Shown one piece after another: positions 35,255 to 46,299 of a stretch of 64,000 nt of DNA. The position numbers and the translations under genes were made by a program. This DNA is from Inia geoffrensis (lineage: Eukaryota > Chordata > Mammalia > Artiodactyla > Iniidae). The notes under the pieces were generated by a model. That model ran no database searches and was not told the origin of the DNA. It worked only from the letters and a program-made list of their open reading frames with translations. Position 1 is the first letter of the stretch, and each line of letters begins with the position of its first letter. The stretch is taken from assembly GCA_036417435.1 (NCBI GenBank), contig CM070905.1, positions 25,769,592 to 25,833,591 of the forward strand, written 5' to 3'.

Positions 35255-35785
35255 AGTAGGCAGAGTAATGACTCCTATAGAGACCTATATCCTAATTTCC
35301 AGAATATGTAACCTTAGATGGCAAAAGGAACTTTGCAGATATGACTAAAGGTATAGACCTTGCGATAGGGAGGTGATCATTCATTATATGGGTGAGCCCA
35401 GAGTGATTACAAGGGTTCTTAAAAGTGGGAGAACAATGCAGGAGAGAAGGTCAGAGTGATGCAATGTGAAAAAGACTGGAACTGTCAATGCTGGCTTTGA
35501 AGATAGAAGGAGGCTGTTAGCCAAGGAATACAGGCGATCTCTAAAAGCCAAAAAAAGTGAAGAAACAGATCCTACCTAGAATATACTGAAAGGAATGTAG
35601 CCTTGCCAACACTTTTATTTTAGCCAGATGAGACCCTTGTCATACGTTTGACCTAAAGCATTGTAAGATAGAAAATTTGTGCTGTTTTAAGCCATTAAAA
35701 CAATTGTTGGTAATTCAACATTATAAAAATATGGTAAAACAACATTGTGGTAACTCATTACAGCAACAATAGAAAATTAATACAG
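35255..35785 (+). mobile_element. MLT1-like LTR (MaLR type), near full length
   Basis: The whole canonical order is readable: AACCTTAGATGGCAAAAGGA, ACTTTGCAGATATGACTAAA, GGGTGAGCCCAGAGTGATTA, CAAGGGTTCTTAAAAGTGGG, TGCTGGCTTTGAAGATAGAA, GCCAAGGAATACAGGCGATC, CTGTTTTAAGCCATTAAAAC, and the end CATTACAGCAACAATAGAAA. A solitary LTR of ~530 bp with no internal region. The class is confident, the subfamily not. Confidence 0.8.
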
Positions 35786-35789
35786 AAGA

Positions 35790-36455
35790 TATATGTTAGA
35801 AATTAGGTCCTAAATTCAGCACACAAGGCAAAATTCACTAAGTCAACACTGACTTTGACAACATCTTATATGGCTCATAAAGTATAGTAAACATAATCTG
35901 ATTTATATGATCCTATAAATTAATCTTCATCTGTAAATACATAGTATATAAAATAATGTACAGCATAAACATTATATGTAATATATACATAAAAGTACAT
36001 ACGCAAAAAAGTTAGGTTACTTTTTAAAGTCACACACATAATCAAAATTACATGAACTAATTGCATATATGATGTTCCAATCTACTTAGATAAAAGGAAA
36101 TAAGAAAGACAAGAATATTATTGGAAATGAGGTTCAAATACTCCCTTTGATACAGGTGAACGAGGCAGGAGATTACTTACTAGAAAGACGTTAAAACATC
36201 AGAGTAGGAGAAGCAATTTGGACTTAATTCTGATCTCGTGGATTACTGATGAAAGTGTCTTATACTTTTCCTGTCTGGGAACAGGATTGCTTACAACATT
36301 TGGGGCAGGGCCAAAATGCTGGGAAAGATTAAATACTCCATGGGATTTAGAGGCATGGCACTATGTAGATCAATACAGAGCCTGACAATTCACAGATAAT
36401 TTTCTATTTCAGGATCCCCGGAAAGACTTAAACTGCGTTCAGTACTTTAGTAAGT
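35790..36455. other. Unannotated sequence
   Basis: AT-rich DNA. Nothing recognised. Confidence 0.45.
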
Positions 36456-36459
36456 AATA

Positions 36460-36600
36460 TACTAAAACTTCAGTAAAGTAATATCTTTGCTAATAACATG
36501 AGTTAATAGCAATACCTTATGTTAGCTAATAACATAATATCTTAGCTAATAATAACATGTTATTAGCTAATAACAATAGCTAATAACATGAGATTAAAAT
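36460..36600. repeat. AGCTAATAACAT repeat cluster with palindrome
   Basis: Variants of AGCTAATAACAT occur four times in ~100 bp, and TAATAACATGTTATTA at 36550-36565 is a perfect 16-bp palindrome. Probably slippage in AT-rich DNA. Confidence 0.75.
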
Positions 36601-36699
36601 TTGTAATTAATGCTACAAGCCTATATTCTTATAAATTTTATAATATAAATTTGGAAATAAACTTAATTTCACTCTATAGGGACCATGATTACAGTGGCT

Positions 36700-36975
36700 A
36701 AAAATGAATCACCCACATAGTTTCGTTAACAGACAGCATGTTTCTCCCCGTTTTGTATCTCGAGAACCCAGAATAAACCCAGAGACTCTTTTTAAATGCA
36801 GTAAGAAGAGCCCCATGCTTGAGCAGCTTCGCAAGTGCAAGAAAACAAAGAGTTCTGATTTTCTCCTTTTGGGAAACAGGTCCATTTCATTCCATGAACT
36901 TTTCAGTGATGCAGAAAGATGAAAAAAAGACCTCATCTGCTTATCCTTGCAAATCCAACGCCAGACTAACAAGGT
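36700..36975 (+). other. Higher-complexity segment with a splice-donor-like end (weak exon candidate)
   Basis: This piece is more GC-balanced than its flanks and ends with AACAAGGTAGGGA at 36968-36980, a fair match to a 5' splice site (AG|GTAGGG). The 72-residue frame at 36704-36922 has no domain and stops before the putative donor, so if this is an exon it is more likely non-coding. I see no clear acceptor. Confidence 0.15.
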
Positions 36976-37079
36976 AGGGATGGGGGAAGGGAAGGAGGGA
37001 AAAGAATGCAACACTAGTATCTTTGGTTTGTTTGGGATTTTAATGTCATTACAGAGACAAGGCAAATATTCCTGGAGCT

Positions 37080-38090
37080 CAACTGTATAATCCTACATGT
37101 GGTATATCAGAACTAATATCTGGATTTTTGCACCATGACTGAGTAGTGGTTTGGTTTTTACATATTAAGGGACCAGAGGTGGGCATCACAAAGATGCCAT
37201 TTAATAGCTAAGAAGATACAAACACAGTAAAATAAAAGTCCTTGGAATAAAGGAAACAATGGCGGGTCATTACTCAAGACTGATTGTGGATCCACGACAC
37301 CAAATGGCATTTATGGATCCTTACAATTCACATTGCTGCAGAAAATACCCATTCCATCTCTTGGCTTCTCTGACCCTTCCCTCATGCCTGGCCAGCACAT
37401 TAAAACTGCAGACACTTTTTTATCTATGTTATTAGACACCCAATAAATATTTACACAGTGAATAAAGAAAAGAGTAAGTGAATGAATGACTTTACATATA
37501 ATTTGTGCTTGGCATGATAAAGATGCAAAACTGTTCCAATGGCCATCTGACTGTAAGAATCCTCCACTTTTGACATCTCTCTCTGGTGATAAGTCTGTGT
37601 TGAGGGATTGTGTCCAGTACTAATTAAGGGTACTCCCCTCTTAAATGCTAATTTTTCAAAAAGTGATTCTTTCTTGGCTTACAGAACAGCTCACTTAAAT
37701 CTTCTAAATTGGTTTGCTGGGGAAATGGCCCTGACCTCCTTCCCCCTTAGATACAGGCTCATGTTCTATGTTTCTTAAACTAAGGCTATGCTCACACCAG
37801 AGTACTTAACTGAATAATTGTCCTAATGGGATTTAACCTTACTCTCGGTCTTCATTGGATGATTGCTCCAGTGTGAATATAATCTAATAAGTTCCCTAAG
37901 AAGGACTTAACTTTTACTTCCTAAAACCAAAGTCTACTGTGCTTTCCCTACATTTAATTTTCCTTATTAGAGATGTAATCAATGTTAAAAAGAAAACACT
38001 CAAAATAGAAATATATGTTCTGGAAATAAGAGCTCCACTGATGACACCCTGCAGAGATATTTACCATTAAAAGTTTACAGAGCTTTCTAG
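37080..38090. other. Unannotated sequence
   Basis: Nothing recognised apart from a possible L2/MIR tail (CACCCAATAAATATTTACAC) at 37437. Confidence 0.4.
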
Positions 38091-38094
38091 AATT

Positions 38095-38230
38095 TCTTCT
38101 CTCTCTCTCACACACATATATACACATATACGTTTATGTACACACACCAATATACATATGTAAAGATATACACATATATATAAATACATATATATATGTA
38201 CATGCATACCTACACAGGCATGCACACATA
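38095..38230. repeat. Degenerate CA/TA microsatellite
   Basis: A TCTCTC run leads into interrupted CACATATATACA-type units for ~130 bp. The cysteine/valine/tyrosine-rich frame at 38067-38318 (minus) reflects it. Confidence 0.85.
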
Positions 38231-38234
38231 ACAG

Positions 38235-39098
38235 ACGTCTCTCCAAGTACCACTTGGTTCCATGGAAGATAGTCAAGTATTGGCATAAGTATTTAGCCAA
38301 AACCAAGACCAAAGCCAAATATCATCACTGTAGAGTGAACTTCTATAATACAAGAATAAATTTTACTTAAGATAATTATTTAAACTTTATTACTAAAAAT
38401 TTTAGTTATATACATTTAAATGTTTGAAATTATAATGCTGGAACAATAAATTCTCGGCACTATTTTATACAAGAGTGACCATGTGGTCCTTATATCTTAT
38501 TGCTACATTTACAAAATAAAATAGAGGCTCAGTTTTACCAGATATTAGTACAAGTGAAAGATTTTAGTAGAGTGGGGTTAATTTTATTTTTTTCTAATAC
38601 TGGTTTTCTTTTCTTAAAACTCTTCACATTATTACTGCTGTTATTATGATGTTGTTATTCATGATTTTGGAGATTTTCTTCCTTATAACTAATATCTTAA
38701 ATTGAATTCAACAACTAGATATTAAATGCAGTTTGTAAGTGTTAATATATTTCATATTACAGCTTTCATGTAAACACATTTAGCATTTCAACAAAATAGA
38801 ATTATTATATTTAATACCTGTTTTTCAGGATTGTATTATTATTGAAATAATTTAAATAGATTTATTGACTTGACAGGGGTATTGTGTTCTTTCTAAAATT
38901 ATCTAGTAAAGGTGCTTTTGTATTATTCATAGTGTCAATCTATTTCATTATTTTACTATTTTAATTATTAACAACCATTTTATATAAATTAACAGCTTTT
39001 AAAATTATTAAGTTATTGAAACATTTTGCTTTTTCAATATTAAATGTACAATTATTTCATATATTTTAACATATAAATTACCTAGATTTTTTTACTCT
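38235..39098. other. Very AT-rich unannotated sequence
   Basis: No gene or family recognised. Confidence 0.5.
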
Positions 39099-39100
39099 AA

Positions 39101-39454
39101 GATAGTCTAGTTTTTTTTTTTTTTTTTTTTTAGTGTTTATTTATTTTTACTTGTTGAAAGTTTGCTTTATGTATTTATTTATGGCTATGCTGGGTCTTCG
39201 TTTCCGTGCGAGGGCTTTCTCTAGTTGTGGCAAGCGGGGGCCACTCTTCACTGCGGTGCGCGGGCCTCTCACTATCGCGGCCTCTCTTGTTGCGGAGCAC
39301 AGGCTCCAGACGCGCAGGCTCAGTAATTGTGGCTCACGGGCCCAGTTGCTCTGTGGCATGTGGGTTCTTCCCAGACCAGGTCTCGAACCCGTGTCCCCTG
39401 CATTGGCAGGCAGATTCTCAACCACTGCGCCACCAGGGAAGCCCGATAGTCTAG
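39101..39454 (-). mobile_element. SINE D: long CHR-type SINE with 10-bp target-site duplication
   Basis: T run at 39111-39132, then the long-form body (GGCTATGCTGGGTCTTCGTT, GGGCTTTCTCTAGTTGTGGC), a shared middle and the head ending GAAGCCC at 39444. Target copies GATAGTCTAG at 39101-39110 and 39445-39454 are exact. Full length ~334 bp on the minus strand. The 133-, 110- and 82-residue frames are SINE-derived. Confidence 0.95.
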
Positions 39455-39739
39455 AATACTTATATTTTAAAAATAACATTTGTTGCTACTTCCCTAAATT
39501 CCAATATATCTCTAATTGTATAGATGTATTGTAGATATCATATGTATATATTTTGATACGTTTAGATATACATCCTATTTACATATTTTATATAAAACGA
39601 AGTAATGTTTTTTTTAATTTAGGAACTAGTAGCCATCTTCCATCTTAGTACAGAGAGTTTATCTGTATTGGATATAAGATACTTTTTAGAACCTCCTCTG
39701 ACAGACATGTAAGTTGTTTGCAATGTTTACCTATTGCAA

Positions 39740-40285
39740 ACCCCAGTGCCTTGATTGTTCCTTGTAGTGAACATTGTTTTTTGCCCATCAAACATCCATT
39801 CTTCCATCTGCCTTCCTAAGAGAATCATAATTATGTTCAGAAATCCACTTCTCTCCTTTAAGACCCTCTGTCTCAGCTAAAGGCGACTATATTCATAGCC
39901 TGAGGGCATATAATTGGTCTAAAAGTAATCCTGATCATTTTGCTAGTGACTGGCTAAGCACTGGACCCATTTGGGCATGCAGAGATGCTAAGGGCAATTT
40001 CCTGAGAAAGTTCTTTGAAATCCTCTGGGATACTTCCAGAAACCACTGTCCGTCTTTCCCTTTTTCTTTGGACTTTCCTATCATTGATATGAGGCTCAGG
40101 ATTGCTATAACCTCACAGGGAGGGAGGGGGTCTTAGACAAGAGGCAACGCAAGCTGGAGCCTCAGGATATATCAGTGAGGACACCTGCACTACCTCTGAA
40201 TTTCCAGTCATGTGAGCAAGTTCATTTCCTTTCTGTTTAAACCAGCTTGAGTGGGGTGTTCTGTTATTAATAGATAAAAACAAAG
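39740..40285 (+). mobile_element. MaLR/LTR-like repeat (unclassified)
   Basis: CCATTCTTCCATCTGCCTTC, CCTCTGTCTCAGCTAAAGGC, TTTGCTAGTGACTGGCTAAG, CATTTGGGCATGCAGAGATG and a 3' end CCAGCTTGAGTGGGGTGTTC resemble a dispersed mammalian LTR-type repeat in plus orientation. No internal genes. Family not assigned. Confidence 0.45.
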
Positions 40286-40334
40286 ACATATTCTTTGATT
40301 AACTATGTGAGGTGTAGGATCAGGAAAACTTGAG

Positions 40335-40440
40335 AATAGGGAGTTAGTTTTTTCTTCATTGCTAAATACCTAGCACTTACTAGGCTAGGTTATCTGGTGC
40401 ATAGCAAGTATGTGATGCATGAATGTATAAATTCCTACTC
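40335..40440 (+). mobile_element. L2 3' end fragment
   Basis: TTCATTGCTAAATACCTAGC and GGTGCATAGCAAGTATGTGA correspond to the sense 3' terminus of L2. Confidence 0.5.
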
Positions 40441-40444
40441 TACT

Positions 40445-42800
40445 CATGAAAGTCTTGAAGCAAAGCCCACAGAAAATTTAAAGTAAATATTATATTTCCT
40501 TCTTTCAGTATTTTAATTCTTAGAATGGATTTAAGAATCGAATATGCGTGTATACTTAGTGCATAGGTAAATATTTATCTTGAAAGTTTACAAATGATAG
40601 CTTCCTGGTTTTTGCACAGTACAAATATTTTCTTTAATGAAGAAATACCATGTCAACAAATGTGATGAATTAGTGATAGAAAAAGATGTATACCAACAGA
40701 AATGGATCATAATGTAACACATTATGTAAATCCTTGACATTTTTGTCCCACATACTTTATGTGTCTGTAAAAATTGCCCCACAATAAGTGGGAATATATT
40801 AGCCTTTAGAGTTCAAATCATTTATGTATAGTTTTTAAAGGAAAATGTTATCATTTATAGATTCCCTCAAAAGAAAAATCAGAGAAGTAATCATAATCAC
40901 ATTGTTTATATGACTGTTATTTCCCCAACCAGTATCATAAAATCCCTTGAACTTTAGCTAGTCATCAGTGTTTTCCTTTAGAACTTCACAGTTGAGAGAC
41001 AAATAAGATTCTTCACAGTTATTTTGGCTTTATGTTTACTATTTCTGTGCTTATTTTCCCAATGCTAGGAAAAGTTTAATTAGATCATTCCCCTGGCTGA
41101 TAACCTCTAAAGGAAACTTTACAGTCATTATCAGTTCTACCCCCCTTTTTTTCCATATGTAACTTCTCTGATGTGGGGCTGCATCTTACAGTTTATGATG
41201 AGTGATCATTTAATTGTTAGTGTTTTACTCATACCGGCATAAAATAATTTTTAAAGCTCCCCAGTGATTCTGAAGTATAGCCATGTTTGAGAACTAATGT
41301 TTAGAGTCAAAAGCTGAAGTCCTCCCCTACCCAAATTTTAAACATTCAGATTATCTTTAATCTCAAAAGTAATCTAATGCAATAAACTACCTTCTAAATT
41401 AGCGAAAAACCCTTATAATCAAAAGTGTATTATTTGCTAATTCAAAGAAAATTTTACCACGCTTTAATTCACTGCCCACACCTTGAGCGTAATCTGTTTT
41501 GTTGCCTGAAATGATAGAGGGGATATATGTTTAAAATTATAACCAAAACTTACTGAATTGTGGATTATCATGTAAATGTTTATGTAAAATTCTGTCAAAT
41601 GAAAAAGAAAAAATGATTGAAAACACTTGCTTCTTTGGTATCTTGCATTCCGTTCCGGCAGTTGTCTTAATTGGTCCTTCCTGTCTGAATGTTAGTTTTG
41701 ATCAGTCCTGACCTGTCCTATCCACCTTAGTTCAGCTCTTTTTCTGAGTTTGGGAGGGCAGTTCGCTCTATCCTATGAGCCTTGGGGAGACTTCAAATAA
41801 TTGGTTGTATGTTTTCAAGGTTTTGTCTCTGGGTGATAAAATGGGGGGAAGACACATTTTTTTAGGGTTGGTCTGTCTTAGCAGGAGCTCTAGATAACTG
41901 AGAATGACAGCAGCTGGGCTACTGCTCTAATGGTGTGGATTCAAGCATAGCACTAACAAGATGTACCAGCAACGGGGGAAAATAATCACAGGAGAATGCA
42001 GAGGTTTACAAACGCTGCTCCGACTGTGCTCAGATTTTGTCATTTCAAAGTGGGGACCCATAATGCTAATGTGTTCCCAGAAGAGTACACTAAGTTTAGA
42101 ATGGTTGGGAAACTCAGGGTACACTAGTAGTTGGTCATGGTGGCTAAGCTGGCAATTCTTAGTAATTTACTGCCTGAGTGATAGGGCTCAGAAATGAATG
42201 ACAAGGCAACACTGACAGGTTAAAACTAAATAAATGTATATATTTTGGACACTGGCAAAATGATAATTATACAACTATAGAGTGAAAAGAGGGATACTGT
42301 TGCAGTGATATGACCTCATGAGAGACTTCCCTATACTACAGGGCATTTACAGGGACCACATTTAAGCCTGCAATGCAGTTAATAATTTTAAATTGCAATT
42401 TGTAGTTTCTAACCATTTCTGCCCTTCCCACCCTCCTCATCATTTATATTTAATGACGAAAAATGTGCTAAAAATATTCAAGAAAATCAACCTATGTTTA
42501 ATTTAAAATTCTATACTGTTACTGCTCCCCACTGCACGAATCACACAAGGTCATTGACGGAATTACCTGCTGACTGACATAGACTTATCATTGTCTTTTT
42601 CTATTTCTCAGGAGACAACTTACTCAGCAACGTGCTTTTCTTTCTCGTCCTAGCAGTTCATTTAAAAAGAACTTCGTTTTTCATAAATTCAGTTTTAATT
42701 TGATCATTACAATAGCACTGGTGTGAGATAGAAATATGTGCTTCTCAAAAAATGCTCCTCACAGACATCACTACTCTTTTTATATGCAAATGAATACATG
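40445..42800. other. Mostly unannotated; small hAT-like end
   Basis: AAAGCTCCCCAGTGATTCTG with GCCATGTTTGAGAACTAATG at 41255-41302 resembles the terminus of a hAT-type MER element (...GTTGAGAACCACTG). Nothing else recognised in 2.3 kb. Confidence 0.4.
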
Positions 42801-42805
42801 GGTAA

Positions 42806-42830
42806 GTGAATGAATGAATGAATGAATGAG
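42806..42830. repeat. (GAAT)n microsatellite
   Basis: About six GAAT/TGAA units. Possibly an expanded L2-tail-type TGAATGAA run. Confidence 0.85.
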
Positions 42831-43092
42831 TGCTGGCAGTGAGATTTCCTACTAAGGCTTCTCACATTCCTTAGAATTTTCATTTAAATCCACTGTATGA
42901 AGGGAGTAATTTTTATGTTCAATTATCAGCTCTCTTTCCACAATGCTAAAAAATTGGAAAATTTGGCAACAGAATTTAGTGTGACATATTTTCCTTACTC
43001 CTCATAAAGTGGTAACATAAAATAATAAATACTAATGGTGACAGCAGCCAAGATTCTGATGGCACTTTAGATACCCATAAGATGCATCGATT

Positions 43093-43750
43093 TTCTTTTT
43101 TTTACATCTTTATTGGAATATAATTGCTTTACAATGGTGTGTTAGTTTCTGCTTTATAACAAAGTGAATCAGTTATACATATACATATGTTCCCATATCT
43201 CTTCCCTCTTGTGTCTCCCTCCCTCCCACCCTCCCTATCCCACCCCTCTAGGTGGTCACAAAGCACCGAGCTGATCTCCCTGTGCTATGCGGCTGCTTCC
43301 CACTAGCTATCTATTTTACGTTTGGTAGTGTATATATGTCCATGTCACTCTCTCGCGTTGTCACAGCTTACCCATCCCCCTCCCCATATCCTCAAGTCCA
43401 TTCTCTAGTAGGTCTGTGTCTTTATTCCTGTCTTACCCCCATTACTGGGCATATACCCTGAGAAAACCATAATTAAAAAAGAGTCATGTACCAAAATGTT
43501 CATTGCAGCTCTATTTACAATAGCCAGGAGATGGAAACAACCTAAGTGCCCATCATCGGATGAATGGATAAAGAAGATGTGGCACGTATATACAATGGAA
43601 TATTACTCAGCCATAAAAAGAAACGAAATTGAGCTATTTGTAATGAGGTGGATGGACCTAGAGTCTGTCATACAGAGTGAAGTAAGTCAGAAAGACAAAG
43701 ACAAATACCGTATGCTAACACATATATAAGGAATTTAAGAAAAAAAAAAG
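43093..43750 (-). mobile_element. 5'-inverted (twin-primed) L1 insertion
   Basis: Two pieces of one L1 lie head to head. 43093-43438 is the L1 3' UTR on the minus strand, with the poly(A) complement at ~43097-43104 and landmarks such as TGGAATATAATTGCTTTACA and CACAAAGCACCGAGCTGATC. 43439-43750 is the ORF2 end on the plus strand, containing MFIAALFTIARRWKQPKCPS (from 43496) and MWHVYTMEYYSAIKRNEI, the very C-terminus of L1 ORF2p. The upstream piece is inverted relative to the tail, the classic product of twin priming. Low divergence suggests a mid-to-young cetartiodactyl L1. Non-functional. Confidence 0.92.
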
Positions 43751-43899
43751 TCTCCTATCCTTTGATACTTACAAAGACCCAAGATATTTTCTCAATCTTA
43801 TGTAAATTGCTCCACAAACACAGCCTCAAACTGGTTTTATATACTTGCAAAGCAATCACCACCTTTGAGTCTCCCTGTTTCGTAAAGCTGGCCCCACCA

Positions 43900-44109
43900 C
43901 TGAATCTAATAGTAGTAGCTTCTACTAAGTGTTTAGTCTGTTTCACATACAGATGATCCCATTTCATTGTCACAACGACTCTATGAGACAGGCACTATCA
44001 TTATTTCCCCACCTTACAACTTAGGAAGTTGCAGTTTACAAATACCAAGACACTTGGTCAAAACCACACACAGCTAGCAAAGAAGTCAGAATTTGAACTC
44101 AGAGGCTTA
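43900..44109 (-). mobile_element. MIR: MIR SINE, antisense
   Basis: CTACTAAGTGTTTAGTCTGT, ATCCCATTTCATTGTCACAA, ATGAGACAGGCACTATCATT, ACACACAGCTAGCAAAGAAG and CAGAATTTGAACTCAGAGGC give almost the full MIR order on the minus strand. The 72- and 64-residue frames at 43755-43973 are chance. SINE E inserted at its right edge. Confidence 0.85.
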
Positions 44110-44335
44110 TTTTTTTTTATTTTTTATTTTTTTGTGGTACGTGGGCCTCTCACTGTTGTGGCCTCTCCCGTTGCGGAGCACAGGCTCCGGACGTGCAGGC
44201 TCAGCGGCCATGGCTCACGGGCCCAGCCACTCTGCAGCATGTGGGATCTTCCCGGACCGGGGCACGAACCCGTGTCCCCTGCATCAGCAGGCGGACTCGC
44301 AACCACTGCGCCACCAGGGAAGTCCCAGAGGCTTA
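44100..44335 (-). mobile_element. SINE E: short CHR-type SINE with 10-bp target-site duplication
   Basis: AT-rich tail at 44110-44133, body, then head ending at 44325. Target copies CAGAGGCTTA at 44100-44109 and 44326-44335 are identical; the left copy is the end of the MIR match. Complete, minus strand. Confidence 0.95.
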
Positions 44336-44539
44336 CTTTTAACCAGCATATTATACTGACACTGGCAATAGATCTATCATAAGCACTTCTAATATTTTCT
44401 CAATTGTCCTTTTCTGAGGTAGGTAGAAATACATTGAGCTCTTATTGAAAGCAGGCATATGAAGTATTCATTTTCCATCAGCTATTAGCCATTATGAAAT
44501 ATTATGAATTTCTTATGAAAAGCAGTTTCTTTTCTGAAA

Positions 44540-44625
44540 TGGGTTAATAAAACTCTTATTCAATTCTATGTTCTTAGAGCTTAACACAGTGCCTGGAATG
44601 TGCTAAATACCTTATAACTGTTTAT
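44540..44625 (+). mobile_element. MIR/L2 3' end fragment
   Basis: CTTAACACAGTGCCTGGAAT and GCTAAATACCTTATAACTG match the common MIR/L2 3' end in sense. Confidence 0.6.
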
Positions 44626-44689
44626 TGTTCAACTGCTGAGTTTAGATTAAGATTATGTAAGATAGGGATAGCAATATATTCATTTTTGC

Positions 44690-44840
44690 ATTCCTTGATT
44701 AATTCATGAAATATTTATTGAGATCTGGATACTGGCTGGATAGTGGGCAATGGGTTTGGTATATTATTGCAGAAAAATCAATCTGCTGTACCAAGGAGAG
44801 AGAAAAGGTGTCTTATTTTTCTAAGCATTTTATAACTGAC
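44690..44840 (-). mobile_element. L2 3' end fragment, antisense
   Basis: ATGAAATATTTATTGAGATC and GGATAGTGGGCAATGGGTTT follow the antisense L2 tail. Diverged. Confidence 0.45.
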
Positions 44841-45107
44841 TGAATGTTATCTGTACCTAGCAGAGGGGAGTGAAGACATTCCTTCCGAGATTTATCCTAA
44901 ACTTATATGAACCCAAATTTAACATACTTCTCAGAGGAGTCACCTGACTACTTGCAGTTTGTTAGTTTTTAGAGCATCTGGAGCTAGAAGGGCAAGTGTC
45001 CCCCTGAGAACCATTTACTTTGAAAGTTTAAAGATCACTGTGAGTTTACAGATAATTAGTGGTTCTTTTCTTGGCCAAACACACTCTCTTAGGCTGCGTT
45101 TAAAGAC

Positions 45108-45143
45108 CCAGTGAATCTTCCACAGTACTAGAAGATTCACTGG
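45108..45143. repeat. Inverted repeat, 13-bp arms
   Basis: CCAGTGAATCTTC at 45108-45120 and GAAGATTCACTGG at 45131-45143 are exact reverse complements around a 10-nt spacer. Isolated from known repeats. Confidence 0.9.
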
Positions 45144-45423
45144 TTTGATAAAATACTCCATTTGCTACATCATACTCAGTTTAGTGATTTCTGGAAATTA
45201 TTAGGCTAATAAATTTCAGGTGCAAGTTGTGATATCCTATTTGTCTTAAAAAGCAGGTGGTATAATAAGATGTACAAATTTATAAGCTCTATTCTCACCT
45301 AAAAGAAGCTTTTAAGGATATAGGTTCATTTAGTTTCTCATTTCACTACTTATTTCCTGGTATCATTTTTCTAAGAAAAGATCACAAAAGTAAGTCACCT
45401 CTGGATTAAAACAGTGAAATAGA

Positions 45424-45716
45424 ATATGTAGAGTTGGACTCCCCTGGCGGTGCAGTGGTTAAGAATCTGCCTGCCAATGCAGGGGACACGGCTTCAAGCC
45501 CTGGTCCAGGAAGATCCCACATGGCGCGGAGCAGCTAAGCCTGTGCGCCACAACTACTGAAGCCTGCGCGACTAGAGCCTGTGCTCCGCAACGAAGAGTA
45601 GCCCTGGCTCACCGCAGCTAGAGAAAAGCCAGTGCACAGCAATGAAGACCCGATAGAGCCAAAAATAAATAAACAAATTTATTTTTTTTTAAGTCTATTA
45701 AAAAATGTGTAGAGTC
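45424..45716 (+). mobile_element. SINE F: long CHR-type SINE
   Basis: Head at 45436 (GGACTCCCCTGGCGGTGCAG), B-box-like GGCTTCAAGCCC at ~45534, an internally shortened long body with CGCAACGAAGAGTAGCCC and GCAGCTAGAGAAAAGCC, and an A/T-rich tail to ~45700. Left target ATATGTAGAGTT (45424-45435) matches ATGTGTAGAGTC (45705-45716) with two differences. SINE G then inserted at the right-hand copy. Confidence 0.92.
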
Positions 45717-45935
45717 GGGCTTCCCTGGTGGCGCAGTGGTTGAGAGTCCGCCTGCCGATGCAGGGGACACGGGTTCGTGCCCCGGTCTGGGAAGATCCCA
45801 CATGCGGCAGAGCGGCTGGGCCCGTGAGCCATGGCCGCTGAGCCTGCGCATCCGGAGCCTGTGCTCCGCAATGGGAGAGGCCACAGCAGTGAGAGGCCCG
45901 CGTACCACAAAAAAAAAAAAAAAATGTGTAGAGTC
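45705..45935 (+). mobile_element. SINE G: short CHR-type SINE inserted at the end of SINE F
   Basis: Starts GGGCTTCCCTGGTGGCGCAG at 45717 with an A-box-like TGGCGCAGTGG (~45728-45738) and B-box-like GGTTCGTGCCC (~45772-45782), and ends with GAGGCCCGCGTACCAC plus ~16 A. Target copies ATGTGTAGAGTC at 45705-45716 and 45924-45935 are identical, so it is younger than SINE F. The frames at 45736-45975 and 45698-46006 are SINE translations. Confidence 0.96.
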
Positions 45936-46299
45936 AAAGGTGTCACACCTTCAAAGGTTTTTAAAAATATTTTAAAATTCTCATTCTGCTTGACGTGGAA
46001 TGTCATAAATCACCTTTCTTTCTTCTTGAATGTGAATTACCTTGGAGAGTTAAGGTTTCCTTTCTACTTAGATGTATTACCTCACTACTGCTTGGTGATT
46101 CCTGGCATCTTGTGTCTGAGGCTTTTTTATTATCTTCATAACTGACCTATAATTTTTACATTTAGGAACACAATGACGTCAGGGATGCTGGAGTTACTGA
46201 GCACACAGAGTACCTGAGGGAAGAGCTCTAGTCTGTATGACTTAAAGAACTAGGTATACTGCCCATTCATATCACATTTACCCTAAAATGTTCCCTGTG

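Noticed and set aside
36704..36922. 72-residue frame in higher-complexity DNA
   Set aside because: No domain and no clear acceptor. Kept only as a weak exon candidate, not as a coding region.
39133..39534. 133-residue frame
   Set aside because: It lies almost wholly inside SINE D (antisense).
45717..45790. tRNA-like sequence with A and B boxes
   Set aside because: It is the tRNA-derived head of a SINE, without an intact cloverleaf or acceptor end, so it is not a tRNA gene.
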